Positions 45,804 to 57,300 of a stretch of 64,000 nucleotides of DNA are shown here, one piece after another. The stretch comes from Heliocybe sulcata (taxonomy: Eukaryota > Basidiomycota > Agaricomycetes > Gloeophyllales > Gloeophyllaceae): NCBI GenBank assembly GCA_004369045.1, contig ML213512.1, positions 801,510 to 865,509 of the forward strand, in the 5' to 3' direction. The notes under the pieces are model-generated. The model saw nothing but the letters and a program-made list of their open reading frames with translations, was not told the origin of the DNA and made no database searches. The position numbers and the translations under genes were made by a program. Numbering within the stretch: the stretch's first letter is position 1; the number at the start of each line of letters is the position of its first letter.

Positions 45804-46540
45804 TTACAAGAGGGACTGTACAGATGCTTTCAGCAACAGTTTGTCAAATGGAGAACGAGACGGACCAGTTATATTGTTGGCCTTCGCATAGTGCAACCAG
45901 CTAAGCCAGTCATGCCCTACGGCATCATAGAGTTTCTCCCAGTCTTGGCATACATGGACCTCGGAGACACGATCCGCTTCAAAGTCACGAGTGGCAAAGT
46001 CACCTCGCTCAAGAGTCAGATCGGCTTGGCAAAGAATTGAAAGACGGAGGAAGTTGAAACAATGTTGGGTGTGTATCCTGTTCTGAACGCCGCTAACGAA
46101 GTCATTGCGAAGGATCCTGTAGCAGTGGAGCTGGTGAAAGAAGGTGCTGAAGAACCCCCGATGTCGCTCGCCGAAACGGAAACCTCCTGTGCCAGGAGGC
46201 GAGTTGTACAGCCATTCATCCGCAGTCTCGGGGTTTGTGATCGAGTAGTGGACACTTTCTTGGACCTCCATGGCTACGAGCGGTAAGTCCAATGCGAGAG
46301 TAAGAGGGACGTCTTCGCCCTCAAAACCTTTGATAATATCAATCGACAGAGTCATCAAGCAAATCGATGCTCCGGAAGCTCACTGTATTTCGTCATGTCC
46401 GTACGCTTGAGTCTGTGTACTGGACGCCTAGAGAGTCGGACGGTGCGCGCGGTTGAAACGAGTGAACGAGCAGTAAGTAGAGAGATCGCACAATGAAGAA
46501 CAATGAGTAGGACCAGCGCTCCCATCGCAATGGCATGCAT
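45804..46540 (-). CDS. UstYa-like (DUF3328) protein 2
   Basis: Membrane-anchored UstYa family protein. Start 46540 with one helix (MGALVLLIVLHCAISLLTA), then a basic stretch. One intron, from GTGAGC to TCAAAG, joins MTKY to SFEGEDVPLTLALDLP in frame. Then VQESVHYSITNPETADEW, FSTFFHQLHCYRILRN (intact HxxHC-type motif), HTQHCFNFLRLSILCQADLTLE (second motif) and VHVCQDWEKLYDAVG, all in the usual order and spacing. Both histidine motifs are complete, unlike protein 1, so this copy is the better candidate for an active enzyme. The C-terminus after DWLSWLHY may include a few read-through codons. It lies between the But2-like gene and the seven-helix protein. Confidence 0.8.
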
Positions 46541-47087
46541 GTCGACCGTCGTGAATTGGTGTAGGTGCCGGGGCAGTTGGAACTTAATCAGGGCTGGAAG
46601 TGTGCTTTCTTGAGCCCGCGCGGGCTTCTCCGAGGGACGGAAAGCGGCTGTTCTCCGAGATCCCTGACTTACTGTGCAGCAGTTTTATGCACATGATGTG
46701 ATGCTGGCGTTTGCGATGGAATCAGAGTAGCCGTGGGACCAGATCTGTCAAAAAGCTTTGTGATCTTCCACGTGGGCACCGTCTCCCATGAAATCTGGGA
46801 CGTACTTGCTATTCCGAAGTCAGACGGTCTGGCGAATTCTACTAGCATGCGCGGGCTCTCAGGCTAGTCGACCTCCAGCTGGTATGATACTATATAGGCT
46901 CTCCATTTCTGCATTCTCTGACGAACTTGTTAACTGCGCCGTGATGGCTTTTCAGGTCACGGGAGTATATATAGAATTGCTGAGCGATTGCTCTCGGGGC
47001 TACAGAAAAGCGCTGTACCACAGACAAACCGCCCCAACTGACATACAACCCGCCAGTGCGGTTGATCTGTGACCCAGTTATCCCACT

Positions 47088-48297
47088 ATGACTTCACCCG
47101 CGCTAGCCCTCGAACGCTCGGTATATATTGGCAACATAATCGGTGGTATACTCCTAGGTATGTCTCGCCTTCGCACGCATCGGGGCCGTTCTCCCATGTC
47201 TGACCGTGCCTCCGGCGACATGATCCAGGGCTTCAGATCTACATAACATTCCAGGCCATATATTACCTGACTGCCTCCCAAAGCCGCGCCTCACGAGCAA
47301 GGGCGTTCTACATCGCCTATGAGATAGTCCTGCTCGTGTGCAGCATCATCGGTTGGGCCGTCGATTGCCTCCTGGGTCAATATATGTTCATAGAGAACCC
47401 CGGCTATCCTGGGGGGCCAGCTGCATGGTTCAGCGACAATAGTGCAGTATGGTGGAATATCTTCGGATCTGCTTTTGACATGCTGGCAATATTCATGGCT
47501 GACGGCCTCCTTGTAAGCACGCCACAATATTAACCTAGCCCACTCTGATTTGGCCGCAGCTTTATCGATGTTATATCGTGTGGGGCTCAAACCGCTGGAT
47601 CATTGCCTTCCCGGCTTTGTTATACTTAGTTTCTACCGGTAGGCATGCCTCTTGTATTGCCGACTTTTGCGGTCCTATGACATTATGGACAGTTACAGCT
47701 GTAATCGCGGTTGTTGAAAGTGCCCTCCCTGGATCCAGCTTTTTCGTCAAGTCGTCCACAAACTGGGGTATTCCTTGGATTTCACTGACGACTGCCTTCA
47801 ATGTAATGGTTACGACTCTCATAACCACTCGCATCCTGCGTGCGCGCAACCTCGCTAGGACGGTCATGCCGCACGAGATGGCTGAGACGTATACAAACAT
47901 TGTAGCCATTCTGATTGAGAGTTCGCTGCCCTTCACTATCATTGGCGTCGCCTTCACGGTTACCCTAGGGAAGGGTCTCCCCTCCGAAGCAGCCTTGGCC
48001 GTAATATACGGTTTTTTTCCGGTAGGCCTTCACGGATTTTGCGTGACACTGTCACTGAAACCAGCTACTGTACAGGGCTTGGCCCCGCAAATGATTATCC
48101 TCCGTGTCGCCATGGGAAGAGCGTGGACAAAGGAGACGATTGCACAATTCACTTCTATACCTTCCATGACATTTGCGCCCCCACCCGTCCCGACCGCAAA
48201 TGGCTCTCAAGTGGCTTCCACATTAGCTGTGACCAGCATGCCTACAGAAGAACTGAAGTCAGTCAAATCAGAGAACACCCTATCTTCATCGGTTTGA
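47088..48297 (+). CDS. seven-helix membrane protein of a basidiomycete-specific family
   Basis: Multi-pass protein of a large mushroom family of unknown function. Exons 47088-47157, 47229-47512, 47560-47638 and 47699-48297. The splices create GILLGLQIYITFQAIYYL and DGLLLYRCYIVWGSNRW, both signature phrases of the family. The third intron (47639-47698) is exactly 60 bp with no stop, so unspliced RNA stays open; splicing gives LYLVSTAVIAVVESALPG. Seven hydrophobic segments are visible, with the conserved PGGPAAWF and NIFGSAFD between helices 3 and 4. The C-terminal tail is Ser/Thr/Pro rich and cytosolic by analogy. A receptor role is often suspected for this family, but there is no evidence here. 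Confidence 0.8.
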
Positions 48298-48875
48298 AAG
48301 GTTCGTCATGGTGTTTATGCAAGAGATAGAAGGCAAAATGTGGCGGATATCGGCTGGGATGGCATAGTATACTTACAAGACTCTTGTCGGCAGCATGCAG
48401 ACGAACCGACAATACCTGTGTATGCTTCTATCTCAGCGAGTGAGCGAGAAGTTGCACCAGTTCACAGATGGAGTTGAAGCAAATACAAATGCACGGACTC
48501 GAAGAGGCATTGCGTTGCATATGCAACCTACATTCATACTCAGTCCTTCGTCAGCTCCACTCGCATAAGCCGGTGCTGCAACTAACTCGGGCCCCGAAAA
48601 AAAAAGGGTAATAATTACACGATTGTCGAGAATTTCGAGGTCTGGCTAGACCGCCCGCTGTGCATGGTAACACTGGTGTATTATCGGTTTCGTTGCTCCA
48701 TATTCAGACTGACAGGCTCCGGCTCGATGCTTTCGCGGTAAATCGCATACACTTGTGAACATCTGCCTCTTAACTCGCGATGACTCTGATAACGCACGGG
48801 CCGGCGATCGGCATCGAGAAGGCTGGCTAGACGACCATCAGCGCATTGTTCTTTAGCGAGCCACACAGATGGAAT
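48298..48875. other. intergenic; contains the outer edge of C3-side duplication
   Basis: No gene. Similarity to the C1 upstream region (14345-14435) begins near 48775. An A-run of ten lies at about 48597-48606. Confidence 0.5.
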
Positions 48876-48948
48876 CACGTGACCGCCGCGTTCCTTTGTT
48901 CGCGTGACTCCGACTCGTCGCGGGTCGCGTGGCACAGGCTATAAAAGG
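48876..48948 (+). promoter_or_regulatory. C3 promoter: CACGTGACCG element and TATA box
   Basis: CACGTG at 48876-48881 followed by ACCGCCGCG, and TATAAAAGG at 48940-48948, 106-114 bp upstream of the ATG at 49054. Same order and spacing as at C1. This places transcription start downstream of the far-upstream in-frame ATG at 48904. Confidence 0.6.
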
Positions 48949-49053
48949 GACGCCGCTGCGAGACGCGACTCTCCCATCTACCTTGACCAGCCACACCTGG
49001 ATCTGCACCCATATCCTCTGTTTCGTTCACTACAAACGTCGCATACGTCCAAC

Positions 49054-50548
49054 ATGCTCAACAGCACACAGTGGTCTTCCTCTTCCATCTGCGAGGCACC
49101 GACTCCAGAGCAAAGACGTCGCTCGCCGTCTACCGACCCGTCCACGCAGGACGCCTCCAACATCGGTGGCAACGATCCGGACCAATATGCCACCATGAAC
49201 GACCTGCACTCCGCCGTCGACAACATAGAGAAGATGATGGAAGATCAGTTCGGAGCCACACGAGAGCTTCTGCAGGGTATCGAGCGGTCGCAGCAAGCTG
49301 GTGATCTGATTATAAAGGACGCTCTGTCTCGAGTCGAGAAGCAGTTGGCTAGTCAAGAAGAGAAGCTAGAGCAGACGATCGAGACTCTGAAACAGTCCAT
49401 CAATAGCTCCCACGGGAAGCTGGCGAAGAGGATCCAGGGGCTAGAGACGCTGATAATAAGGGCTGAGGAGGGGTTCATGAGGCTAGAGAAAGCCCTTACG
49501 GATGATGTTACTACTGCTACAACGTGCGTTGAGCAGAGGTCGTGTTGCTATCTGATGCTGAGAGCCGTCCTTCCTGTACAGATCGCCCGCTACGCCTACA
49601 GTAGAGACCGAGCGTACATTGCCGCTACTTGAGGTCGGTATGGAGCCGTCAATCAGCCCCAAGGCGGGCTCTTCGAATGCCAGGGGGACGGCACGAGAGT
49701 CCACCATCCATTCCAGTTCTCGCGCACCTTCACCAGGACCGGAGCCTGCCCCTGCAACGACATTGGAGTCAGGATTTGACCCTGTGCCGGGAACGCCATC
49801 GCCGCACGCACAGCCAAACGTACAGGAGCCCGTGTCAGCACTCGGCGCCGCGGCTAGCGGGGCAAGGCCGCTTCGCCGAGAAGCAACCTTCGTGGGCCCG
49901 AAGAACCCCATCACATCGACGATGTCACCTCGGCCTTTGACGAGGACGGGGAACAGCGTAAATGTCGGATTCACAACTTGTGCCGAAAAGGAAGTACGTC
50001 CTGTTCCCGCCCAGGCCTCGGGATCCGGCGCCGCAACGGAGGTGCCATCTGCTACGGAGGCGGCGGCGGAAGATTCTGCGGAGATGCTACCAAGCCCAAC
50101 GGTAGACACGACTGAGGGTGACAAGAATGTCAGTGGCCTAAAGGCAAGGGATGAGGCGGACGAGACTGGCGGACAGCTCGCTGAGGACATCGCTACATCT
50201 TCCAAAGAACTTTCGATCGAGCTAAAGGAGCGCAAAATTCGGGACATGAAGCAAAAGAGGAAGGGAAAAGATATGAAAACAGAAGCTGGTGAGGACCTCG
50301 TTATATTAGTTATTGCCTTCTCGTCAGACTCAAGCGCAGCAGTTGGTTCGCAGGGAGAGCCATCCTACACACAAACCAACTGGTACGCCGGACGCCCAAC
50401 GACCAGCGACGGAGAAGGTTGTGGTCGTTCCCAGAGGAAGAGGGGCCGCAAAGAAAGTGAAGAACTGCAACCTGCTGCGCCTGCGAGCCAGGATTCAGAA
50501 TCCTCCAAAATGGCGAACAAACGTCGCAAGGGTTCAAACAGAAAATAA
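49054..50548 (+). CDS. C-family coiled-coil protein, copy C3
   Basis: Unknown function; 478 residues from exons 49054-49523 and 49582-50548, intron 58 bp with the same GTGCGT donor and TACAG acceptor and phase as C1. The coiled coil (NDLHSAVDNIEKMMED through EEGFMRLEKALTDD) is strongly conserved with C1. The linker is more diverged but keeps RREATFVGPKNPITSTMSPRP. The C-terminus KMANKRRKGSNRK is identical to C1. Conservation at both ends with a loose middle suggests selection on coiled-coil partner binding and on nuclear targeting (inference). It is convergent with B3. Confidence 0.75.
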
Positions 50549-51418
50549 AGGAGAGACGGGGACTGCACCGTTCCTGGTATATCTAAACCTCTGTTGTCAC
50601 CTACAATTGTCTCTGCATGTAAAATATAGCAAGTTGGTGTCCTTCCTGCCCAGCGACTGCATCATCCTCTCACCATTGACCGAATCTGATCTCGTCTCTT
50701 GTCGCACCTAGTAAGCGGTCCCGCTGAGTCCAGATACTGAGTAGTGGCCATACGTCTGGCCGGTAATGGTCTTCGTAGAGAGTACAGACAGCTTGCAGCC
50801 GCAAGGCAAAGGAGCAGAGGGAAAGAGCGAGGAGTACGAGTCCAGAGATGGCTGCGGCGGATCCCGGACGGGCTCGCTGGCTCTTCTTCCGTTGTCATTC
50901 ACGACCATCTCGAGCGAACGGAATCTTTGCAGAGTTGTCTTTGCTTCCTGTTTCTTCGTTCTGGCAAGCAGCACTCTGACCGCAATTAATGCTCCATTCG
51001 TAGGCAAGACCATTGCATTCCCCGTGGACGTCTGAATGTTTCCCCCGACCGCGTAGCCAGGATCGCGGAAGGTACATTCAGGTCTAGGCAAATGCGAGAA
51101 CTACGTTCAGAGAATGTTCCCTGCAGGAACAAGCGGCGGGTATTGTTCATGGCTTCTGATCACCTAGCCGGTATCATTGTTGCGCTCGATCAGATGCTTG
51201 CTCATCATCTGCTTCCCAGCAGCAAGAAGTCAACGCAGAATCAGCTGCTCGATTGTTCCTCCGATATAAGTACAATAAGCTGCGGCTATTCACTCAGATT
51301 CTGCATCTCCTCATGTCTAGCTCTTGCACAGATCTAGCGCACTATATGTCAACGACCCTCAATGCTACACCGAAAATGGTACACCCACCCTCGCAAGGAA
51401 GCCTCCGTACTGCATGGT
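50549..51418. other. conserved 3' flank between C3 and B3
   Basis: Inverted counterpart of 11847-12706. Frames are not conserved between the two, so no gene is called. Confidence 0.45.
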
Positions 51419-52467
51419 CTAGAATCCGGCAGGCCGATAGCCCAAATCCATTTCGACCGTGTCGCAGGTTATCCAGCGATAGAGAACAGCCCGGTCAATG
51501 GCGTCTGCGTATGCGGGCCTCCCCCGATGGGCCTCATTTTCGTGATCAAAAATCGCCGGGACATTCTCGTCCACATACCCCATGATGGTGAAGGGCCGGT
51601 TGGTATTTAGTGTTGATTGCAGCGCAAGCACCTAATAGCCAATCTTCAGTTAGGTTGTTCAATGTGGCGAAGAACACCGAGAACATACTGCGGGAGCATC
51701 GATACCTTCGGTGGGAGCGACGTTCTCTTCCTCCTCTTCATCCACCTCACTCCCCTCGTTGTCTCCAGCTTCGTTGACCCCGCCTTCTTCGTCACTTCCC
51801 ATGACCTCGTCGCTGTCCTCGGCAGCGACGAGCGCGTGGCCCGCGCCACTGGCCTCATCAGTCACGAGCTCGTCATCTGCATCGCTGTCTTCGGGATAAT
51901 CGCCAGCGACGTAGCATGCTTCCGACACGGCCCATTGCATGCCCTCTACGACATGATCGCTGATATTGTATCCCGATTGGAACCGCTCCGTAATCATGCG
52001 ATTGAGCCAGGCTTTATAGCTGGCCGGGAGACTAAGGCTATTGATGGCGTCTTGAACCATGATAATCTAGTCCCACACCGGTTGTTAGTTGCCATCGCTC
52101 TAGCGGATGAGGTATGCAGGCAACGCACATATTTAGCGTCATGCGCTCGGATCACGTCGTCCTCGCTGTCGACGCGCATTCCGACCGTATCGTCGAGATG
52201 CCCCTCCTGCTGAAGCCCCTCCTGCTGAAGCTCCTCATGCTCAATGCCATTACCCTCCTCGTCGTTGTTATGGCCTCGCTCTCCGACCCTTCCCTCTCGC
52301 GCACGACCCGGGATATATGCCACCTCCCATACCACCGAAAATATACCCTCGATGACATGGGAGTGATCCTTATATCCGATCTGAGCTCGGTCCCTCACCA
52401 TGTCATTGAACCACCTGCGCATATCGTGGGGTAGATCGTCGATAGTGACCTCGCGGATGGTCGACAT
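51419..52467 (-). CDS. B-family internally repeated acidic protein, copy B3
   Basis: Intact B gene: exon 1 from 52467 (MSTIREVTIDDLPHDMRRW), exon 2 from about 52075 (IIMVQDAINSLSLPASYKAW) and exon 3 51631-51419 ending DLGYRPAGF. Both 43-residue repeats are kept with the same spacing as B1. A small in-frame tandem duplication in the first acidic linker gives LQQEGLQQEG (52200-52235). The Tyr codon that is TAG in B2 is TAT here. It follows A3 on the same strand and is convergent with C3. Function unknown. Confidence 0.7.
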
Positions 52468-52543
52468 CGCAGACGCTGGTTGTGGTTCGAGTTCAAGAAT
52501 GTGGAGAATCTCGGCCGGCCCATCGTCGCTTATCTGTTCGCTC

Positions 52544-52559
52544 GGAGCTGGCCGGCTTC
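52544..52559 (-). promoter_or_regulatory. conserved upstream element of B3
   Basis: GGAGCTGGCCGGCTTC on the plus strand, 77-92 bp upstream of the B3 start; identical at B2 and B4. Confidence 0.5.
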
Positions 52560-52842
52560 AAGAGTCTACTGTGACGCAATTTTGGCATCGTCAATATCCA
52601 AGTATTCCTCGGAAAGGGAAGCCCTTGTGAGCAATACCTCTTCATTTCAGTAAGTGATATGACGGATCGGGCACACATTCTTATACAGTCTTCAGAAGTA
52701 ATTTTACAAGAATAGCGAATAGAAGAACGAGCAATGTATGAGTCTTTTGGACTGTTCTCGGGTACGATCGCATTCGTTTGAGTCGCTTGCTTTTCGCAGG
52801 TCCTATGGAATTGCCCGAACACCTCCCACCCCGTCAGCCCCT

Positions 52843-53475
52843 TTAGCTTTCCTTCGGACCGTCGTGCATGGTCAGATTCTCCAGATAGTACTGGAGGTTG
52901 ACCATAGTAATGTCGCGCCGCGATGCTGTCGAAAACTTGTTATCGGCGTCGTGGGTGTGGAGGTCAGTAATACTGCGATCTTTTAACGAAGTCGTCTATT
53001 AACTGAACTTTAGCAAGCTACACGAGTCGGTCTGGACGCTTGGTACGTACCCATTTCTTGTGCCGGTGGACCCTTCGCTCTGCCCCCTCCGCGCCCATGC
53101 GGTTGCCTCCCTTGTCTCCACCTTCCTCCCCGAATCGCACCGTGCGCGTCCTAGCAACACGTCTTCCCATTTTGCGTGCGCAAGGTGAACTAGGCGCTTC
53201 TACCATGCCACCACCACGAACTGGCCTGCGATCCGCGCCTCTACCCTACAGACGTAAAATGAGCTCAAGTTACAATGAAAACATCGGTGGCATACCCGTT
53301 CGACTTGTTCTGATAGTGTCTTATCCCCAAATCTCTCCGGCATCATCTGCTTGCGCCAATTCTCGATCCTATCTCCTGGCTCCACGCTGCCCATCAGGCC
53401 TCGAATACGGTCTATGAGTTCGTACGGATTGGAGACGCGCTTCGCCGTGCGTCCTTTACGAGTTTCCTTGGGCAT
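52843..53475 (-). CDS. A-family protein, copy A3
   Basis: Intact three-exon A gene: start 53475 (MPKETRKGRTAKRVSNPYEL), exon 1 ends EQVER before a GTATGCC donor, exon 2 begins after CTACAG and includes ARTRTVRFGEEGGDKGG (the R-T-V-R-F motif), exon 3 follows the CAGTTAATAG acceptor and ends with a TAA at 52845-52843. Splice borders and phases equal those of A1. It is closest to A1 in sequence. It lies upstream of B3 in the same orientation. Confidence 0.65.
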
Positions 53476-53562
53476 AATAGCTAGATATGAAGATGGGCTG
53501 GGATGTGTGGACGAGGAAGAGCAGGAAGCCAGGAGATCGGCCGGAGAGCGATTGCGGTGCTC

Positions 53563-53576
53563 ACGGTCACGGGATC
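53563..53576 (-). promoter_or_regulatory. conserved upstream element of A3
   Basis: GATCCCGTGACCGT on the gene strand, 88-101 bp upstream of the A3 start codon. Confidence 0.55.
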
Positions 53577-53861
53577 AGCGCGTGGCGCGTTTCCTCTTGG
53601 CGCGTCGCGGCACGCACGGACGCGTCGATACAAGTCTTCGAACGGGCCAGTGTTGTAAGCGGTATCATCTGAATGTTCTACCCAGTCTAATGGACATTGG
53701 GATAGAATCCGGTCGGAAATAATTTAGAGCACAGGAAAAACGGTGCGAAGAGTAAGCTGATGCTATGTTGACAGCGTGGGCCTGGGTTTTCGCATTCAGA
53801 AATACATTATAATACACAACCATTCTCCAGCGTGATGCTGAATTGCGAAACCTCCTTCTCT

Positions 53862-54145
53862 TCACCACCCAGCTACTCCCCTCTGGCCGTTATTGATACC
53901 CATTGCCTCCGGGTGCATGTGCAGCTGCATCGCCGTACCGCGGCCTTGCACCTTCAAGGCATCGTAGCCATTGAGAAGAGTGAACAGTTGCTTCTCTGAC
54001 GAAGGCAACTATTGACTGAACTTCAGTAAGGTCTCGGATCTACTGACGCGATACGCACCGATTTCCGTTCGTGCCACTCGGTCTGTTGCACGTCCGAATC
54101 GAATCTTGCGCTTGGTAGGCTTCTCTACGATATCATCACCCCAGG
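53862..54145 (-). pseudogene. A' remnant: exons 2-3 only
   Basis: Matches A' from within exon 2 to its stop: CCTACCAAGCGCAAG, then KRKIRF, an internal deletion of about 35 bp that removes the acidic stretch after the motif, the CAGTCAATAG acceptor, and an open exon 3 ending GVAGW. Exon 1 and the promoter are missing; similarity stops abruptly near 54145, which marks the outer edge of the right arm. No start codon is available, so it is not expected to be expressed as a protein. Confidence 0.65.
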
Positions 54146-55171
54146 ATTCATTGCGGAGTGTGCCACAGCCTGCCAGCGAGGTCTCGCTCTATCGCCACAT
54201 CTAATCGAGACCGGACATATACACGACGACGTCAAGAGGCTGGTAGTTCTGGCGTTGAGAGATTCAAGCCGCGACCTCTAGTCTTTGCGTGACCAGGGCG
54301 CAGGCAGCTTCTGCATTGTCATCGTCCGACTCGGACCACACGCCATCATCCCGCTCTCGTGCGAGCTTATATCAGAGTTGATCGTGGATATTGCGACCGT
54401 ATGGCCTATCTTTGGATGCACCGATCAAGAAAGCTCCGGTCTTTTCACTTTTTGCATTAGCAGAGCCTAACGACCAATTCTCAGCCATGCCCTCGAGCGA
54501 ACAGGGCCTATGCATCGCAGACTGCACCTACGTCAAAGCTTCGATCAGTCCTTTTGTCACTCGTCTTCGATCGTTTTAGGGCTGCTGCCCGGCGTATATC
54601 TGAACGACGTTCGCCCAGACTTGGACGATACTTCAGAGGCCTCTTCAACGTCGTGCCACGCATCCCGGTTGGGATGTTTTCTTCTGGCAGCTTAGACAGT
54701 GAAGTAAGAATATTGTAGTGTGAATAGTCTTGGTGCTGCTGGGTCGGAAGGATGCTGTGGTACAGAAGTCAGACTCGAACTATGCTGATGGAACAGACGC
54801 CCGGTTTCGGCGTGGTTCCTTCGCGTGACGTCTTATCGATGGCTTTTACAGGGTAGTCAGACGTCTTCGTGAAAACTTTATGCAGCTTTGTGCTGCCTTT
54901 CATACCTATTCCGTCCGCGCCAAAAATGCCGTGGTTCCCTGTGCTTAGCAGAAACCACACGTCAAGGCTGGTGACCTGCTGCTTCTGCTCCGGCATACAG
55001 GCTAGAGCTCGACTTCTCGGCCCAAAGAAACAATTTCGGTAGTTGCGGGAGCATATGAGCGTCGGACGGCATCTCCATCAGGAGGGCAAACAGAGCTAAT
55101 AGCGATTGCGACGCTGTCAATGGCGGGCGGGCCTAATGTCACTGTCACCATCATGATCACGTAGAAACTAC
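54146..55171. other. intergenic, no supported gene
   Basis: Between the right-arm edge and the fourth cassette. Frames are short and featureless. Confidence 0.45.
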
Positions 55172-55183
55172 ACGGTCACGTGG
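55172..55183 (+). promoter_or_regulatory. CACGTGACCGT element upstream of D4
   Basis: ACGGTCACGTGG, i.e. CCACGTGACCGT on the minus strand, about 50 bp before the D4 similarity starts. Shares the CGTGACCG core with the A and C upstream elements. Confidence 0.35.
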
Positions 55184-55219
55184 TCTAATCATACGATTTG
55201 ATAGAAAAGAGAGCCTAGA

Positions 55220-56100
55220 CACTGCGCGACGGCCGCGTAGTGCAAACGCGGGTTCGCTCGGTCGAAATCAGGGTACTTCTTCCAAGCGGGAAGCCGTTGG
55301 ATCATCCCTACGCGATGCGCGACCAAAGGGGCCGAAATCCTGGCCCGATGCTTCCTGTCAATATTCGATAGTGCGGCATATGCAGTTCTAGGGGTAAACG
55401 TTGGTGGTCAAAGAGCAATCATCTTCGAGGATTCAGCCCGAGGATTCAGCCCAGAGTACAAAGACATACCAAAGCGGGCGAAAAATTCTCGGAGGTGATC
55501 CAGACCTCACGCCGTGAGATGCATTCGCAATCGGGACCGCCGTGTCTTGTCCACGAATTACACGCCTAACCCAGGATAACACCAGCGGCAAGTTCAGCTA
55601 CGGCATCGCGCAAGGCAACGGATATACTATCAAGGCTTCCGCTGCCCCGGATCGACCGCATACAACTGTGGGTAATCGTAAGCAGGACGCGTCCGCCAAG
55701 AACACGTATCCACATGGATCCACAGGAAATCCTTTGCCTGAAGACGTCGCAATGGATCGAAATGCTGATAGCCGAAGCGATAGCGACGCGCCATGGTATG
55801 CGATGGATATTGACCGGGGTATGGTGAGTGACTCATGTGGATTGCTAGAGCCTTCTAGCTCCAGAGCTGATTGAGCCATCAGGAAAGTTCATCGAATCCA
55901 GAGACGACGAGCACAAGCAGCAAGACCAAGCCCGAAATGGCCTCTGTATTCGAATTGTCGTGCCCATCGAGATGATGCGATCAGCAAAAATTGGTCTTCC
56001 TAGAGGAGGACCCTGGCAATCGCGTATCTTCTTCCAGACATTTCGTCCTTGTTCCGCAACGCAAACACTTCAACTTCCATTCCTGAACATGCAAAGATAA
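55220..56100 (+). pseudogene. D-related sequence, copy D4 (degraded)
   Basis: Aligns with D2 at several places (GCCGCGTAGTGCAAACGCGGGTTCGCT against GCCACGTAGTGCGAATACGGTTTCGCT is 26 bp, shown here only in part: GTAGTGC, GGTTTCGCT), but frames shift repeatedly. A 110-codon frame at 55542-55874 keeps one segment. A 13 bp unit CGAGGATTCAGCC is doubled at 55426-55451. I see no continuous gene. Confidence 0.4.
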
Positions 56101-57300
56101 AATCAAACAGAGGTGATCACAACAATGCAGCTCCAGCTAAGTAGAACAAACTTCCAGCGAGCCTAAGGGTATGGGTGTCGGAGACCGTCGAGCAGTGGTA
56201 ACATTGTTGGATGGAATGTATGGATAGAAAGAAAGTGCTCATCTTCTCTGTCCATTTCACGATGTAATCCTTAATCCAGGTACCTCACTGATTCCTGGAC
56301 AGCTTCGACTGGGCCTTCAGGATATTTGCGCCCAGGGCTTTCGGATCTCTGAGTGTTCTGGAATACATCCGGACGTGATATATGCGTGCCTGTATACATC
56401 CACCATTAATATTCAGTCTTCCATAAACCTTCATACCTTGTAGTCAAGTCCCCATCCTTCCAGAAAGACCAAGTGTCGGCGATGAAAGCACACATTACTT
56501 CTATTCAACCAGCCGAAGTGCTCCAAGCGCGTCCCCGTCACTGTTGCAGCAAAGCAAGCAGTTACGTTCGCATTAAATCCAGCGGATACTCCTTCCGAGA
56601 AGTTTAGATCAGGCTCTAGCATAAAAGCAGAACTCAGAAGCGTAAGCAAGGATTCAATATTCAGTGTCGGCGAACATTGGTCGAGTGCGCTATGTACTGT
56701 ACGACGTGAAGCACATTCGGACAATTCCGGAGTGGGTCGCTGCTGTAGCTCTCGAGCTCCGCTGCTGTAGTTCAAACGTTCACGGCCGCCTCCAACGAAA
56801 CAGAACGTACCCTCCTCGCAAATCATAGCCTCGCTTTCTGCTTTTTCATTCTGGTTGGCGGCACTCTGCTGAGCACAATGTTAAATGTTTTGCTCCTATG
56901 CGAAACTGAGTCTGGCGCTGCTGGACATCCGAGCCGTCCGCTTGACTGCGTAGCCAGGACTCAGGCGAACGGAAGAAGCAGGCTCAGGGAGATGCGAGAA
57001 CGCGGACCAGAGGATCAGCGAGAGAACTGCTTCAAATCACCTTGCCAATGGACCACAGTCTATCCTGCTCTCACTCCTTATCTGCTTCCCATCGGCAGAA
57101 CTTGGACTCGGATCAGCTCTTGTATTGGCTCGGGAATATAAGTACAGTGCACTGGGCCAATCCGTTTGGTGCCTCAACCCCCCATGTCTATCTCTCCGTC
57201 TTTGAACGAATCTAGCCAGTCGCATTCAATGGCCATCGCTATCACGCGCAAAGTGGAATACTCACGTTCGGAAAGCTGGTAGCCGACGTACTGCGTGGGT
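56101..57300. other. conserved 3' flank between D4 and B4
   Basis: Parts align with 34310-35200: a block near 56270-56390 and another near 56820-57150. The block at 56270-56390 on the minus strand could encode a short tail (PEGPVEAVQESVRYLD) that aligns with GSDEALEESARRFLDQG in the D2 cassette, hinting at one more small gene in these two cassettes. I could not assemble it. Confidence 0.35.

Larger units (their letters stand above)
37744..54145 (-). repeat. right arm of the large imperfect inverted duplication
   Basis: Carries IMPACT copy 2, GNAT4, then an unshared block (41.2-48.7 kb), then C3, B3, A3 and the A' remnant. Start positions add to nearly the same sum as their left-arm partners (for example 14166+49054 and 22667+39171), showing mirror symmetry about 31 kb. 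Confidence 0.75.
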
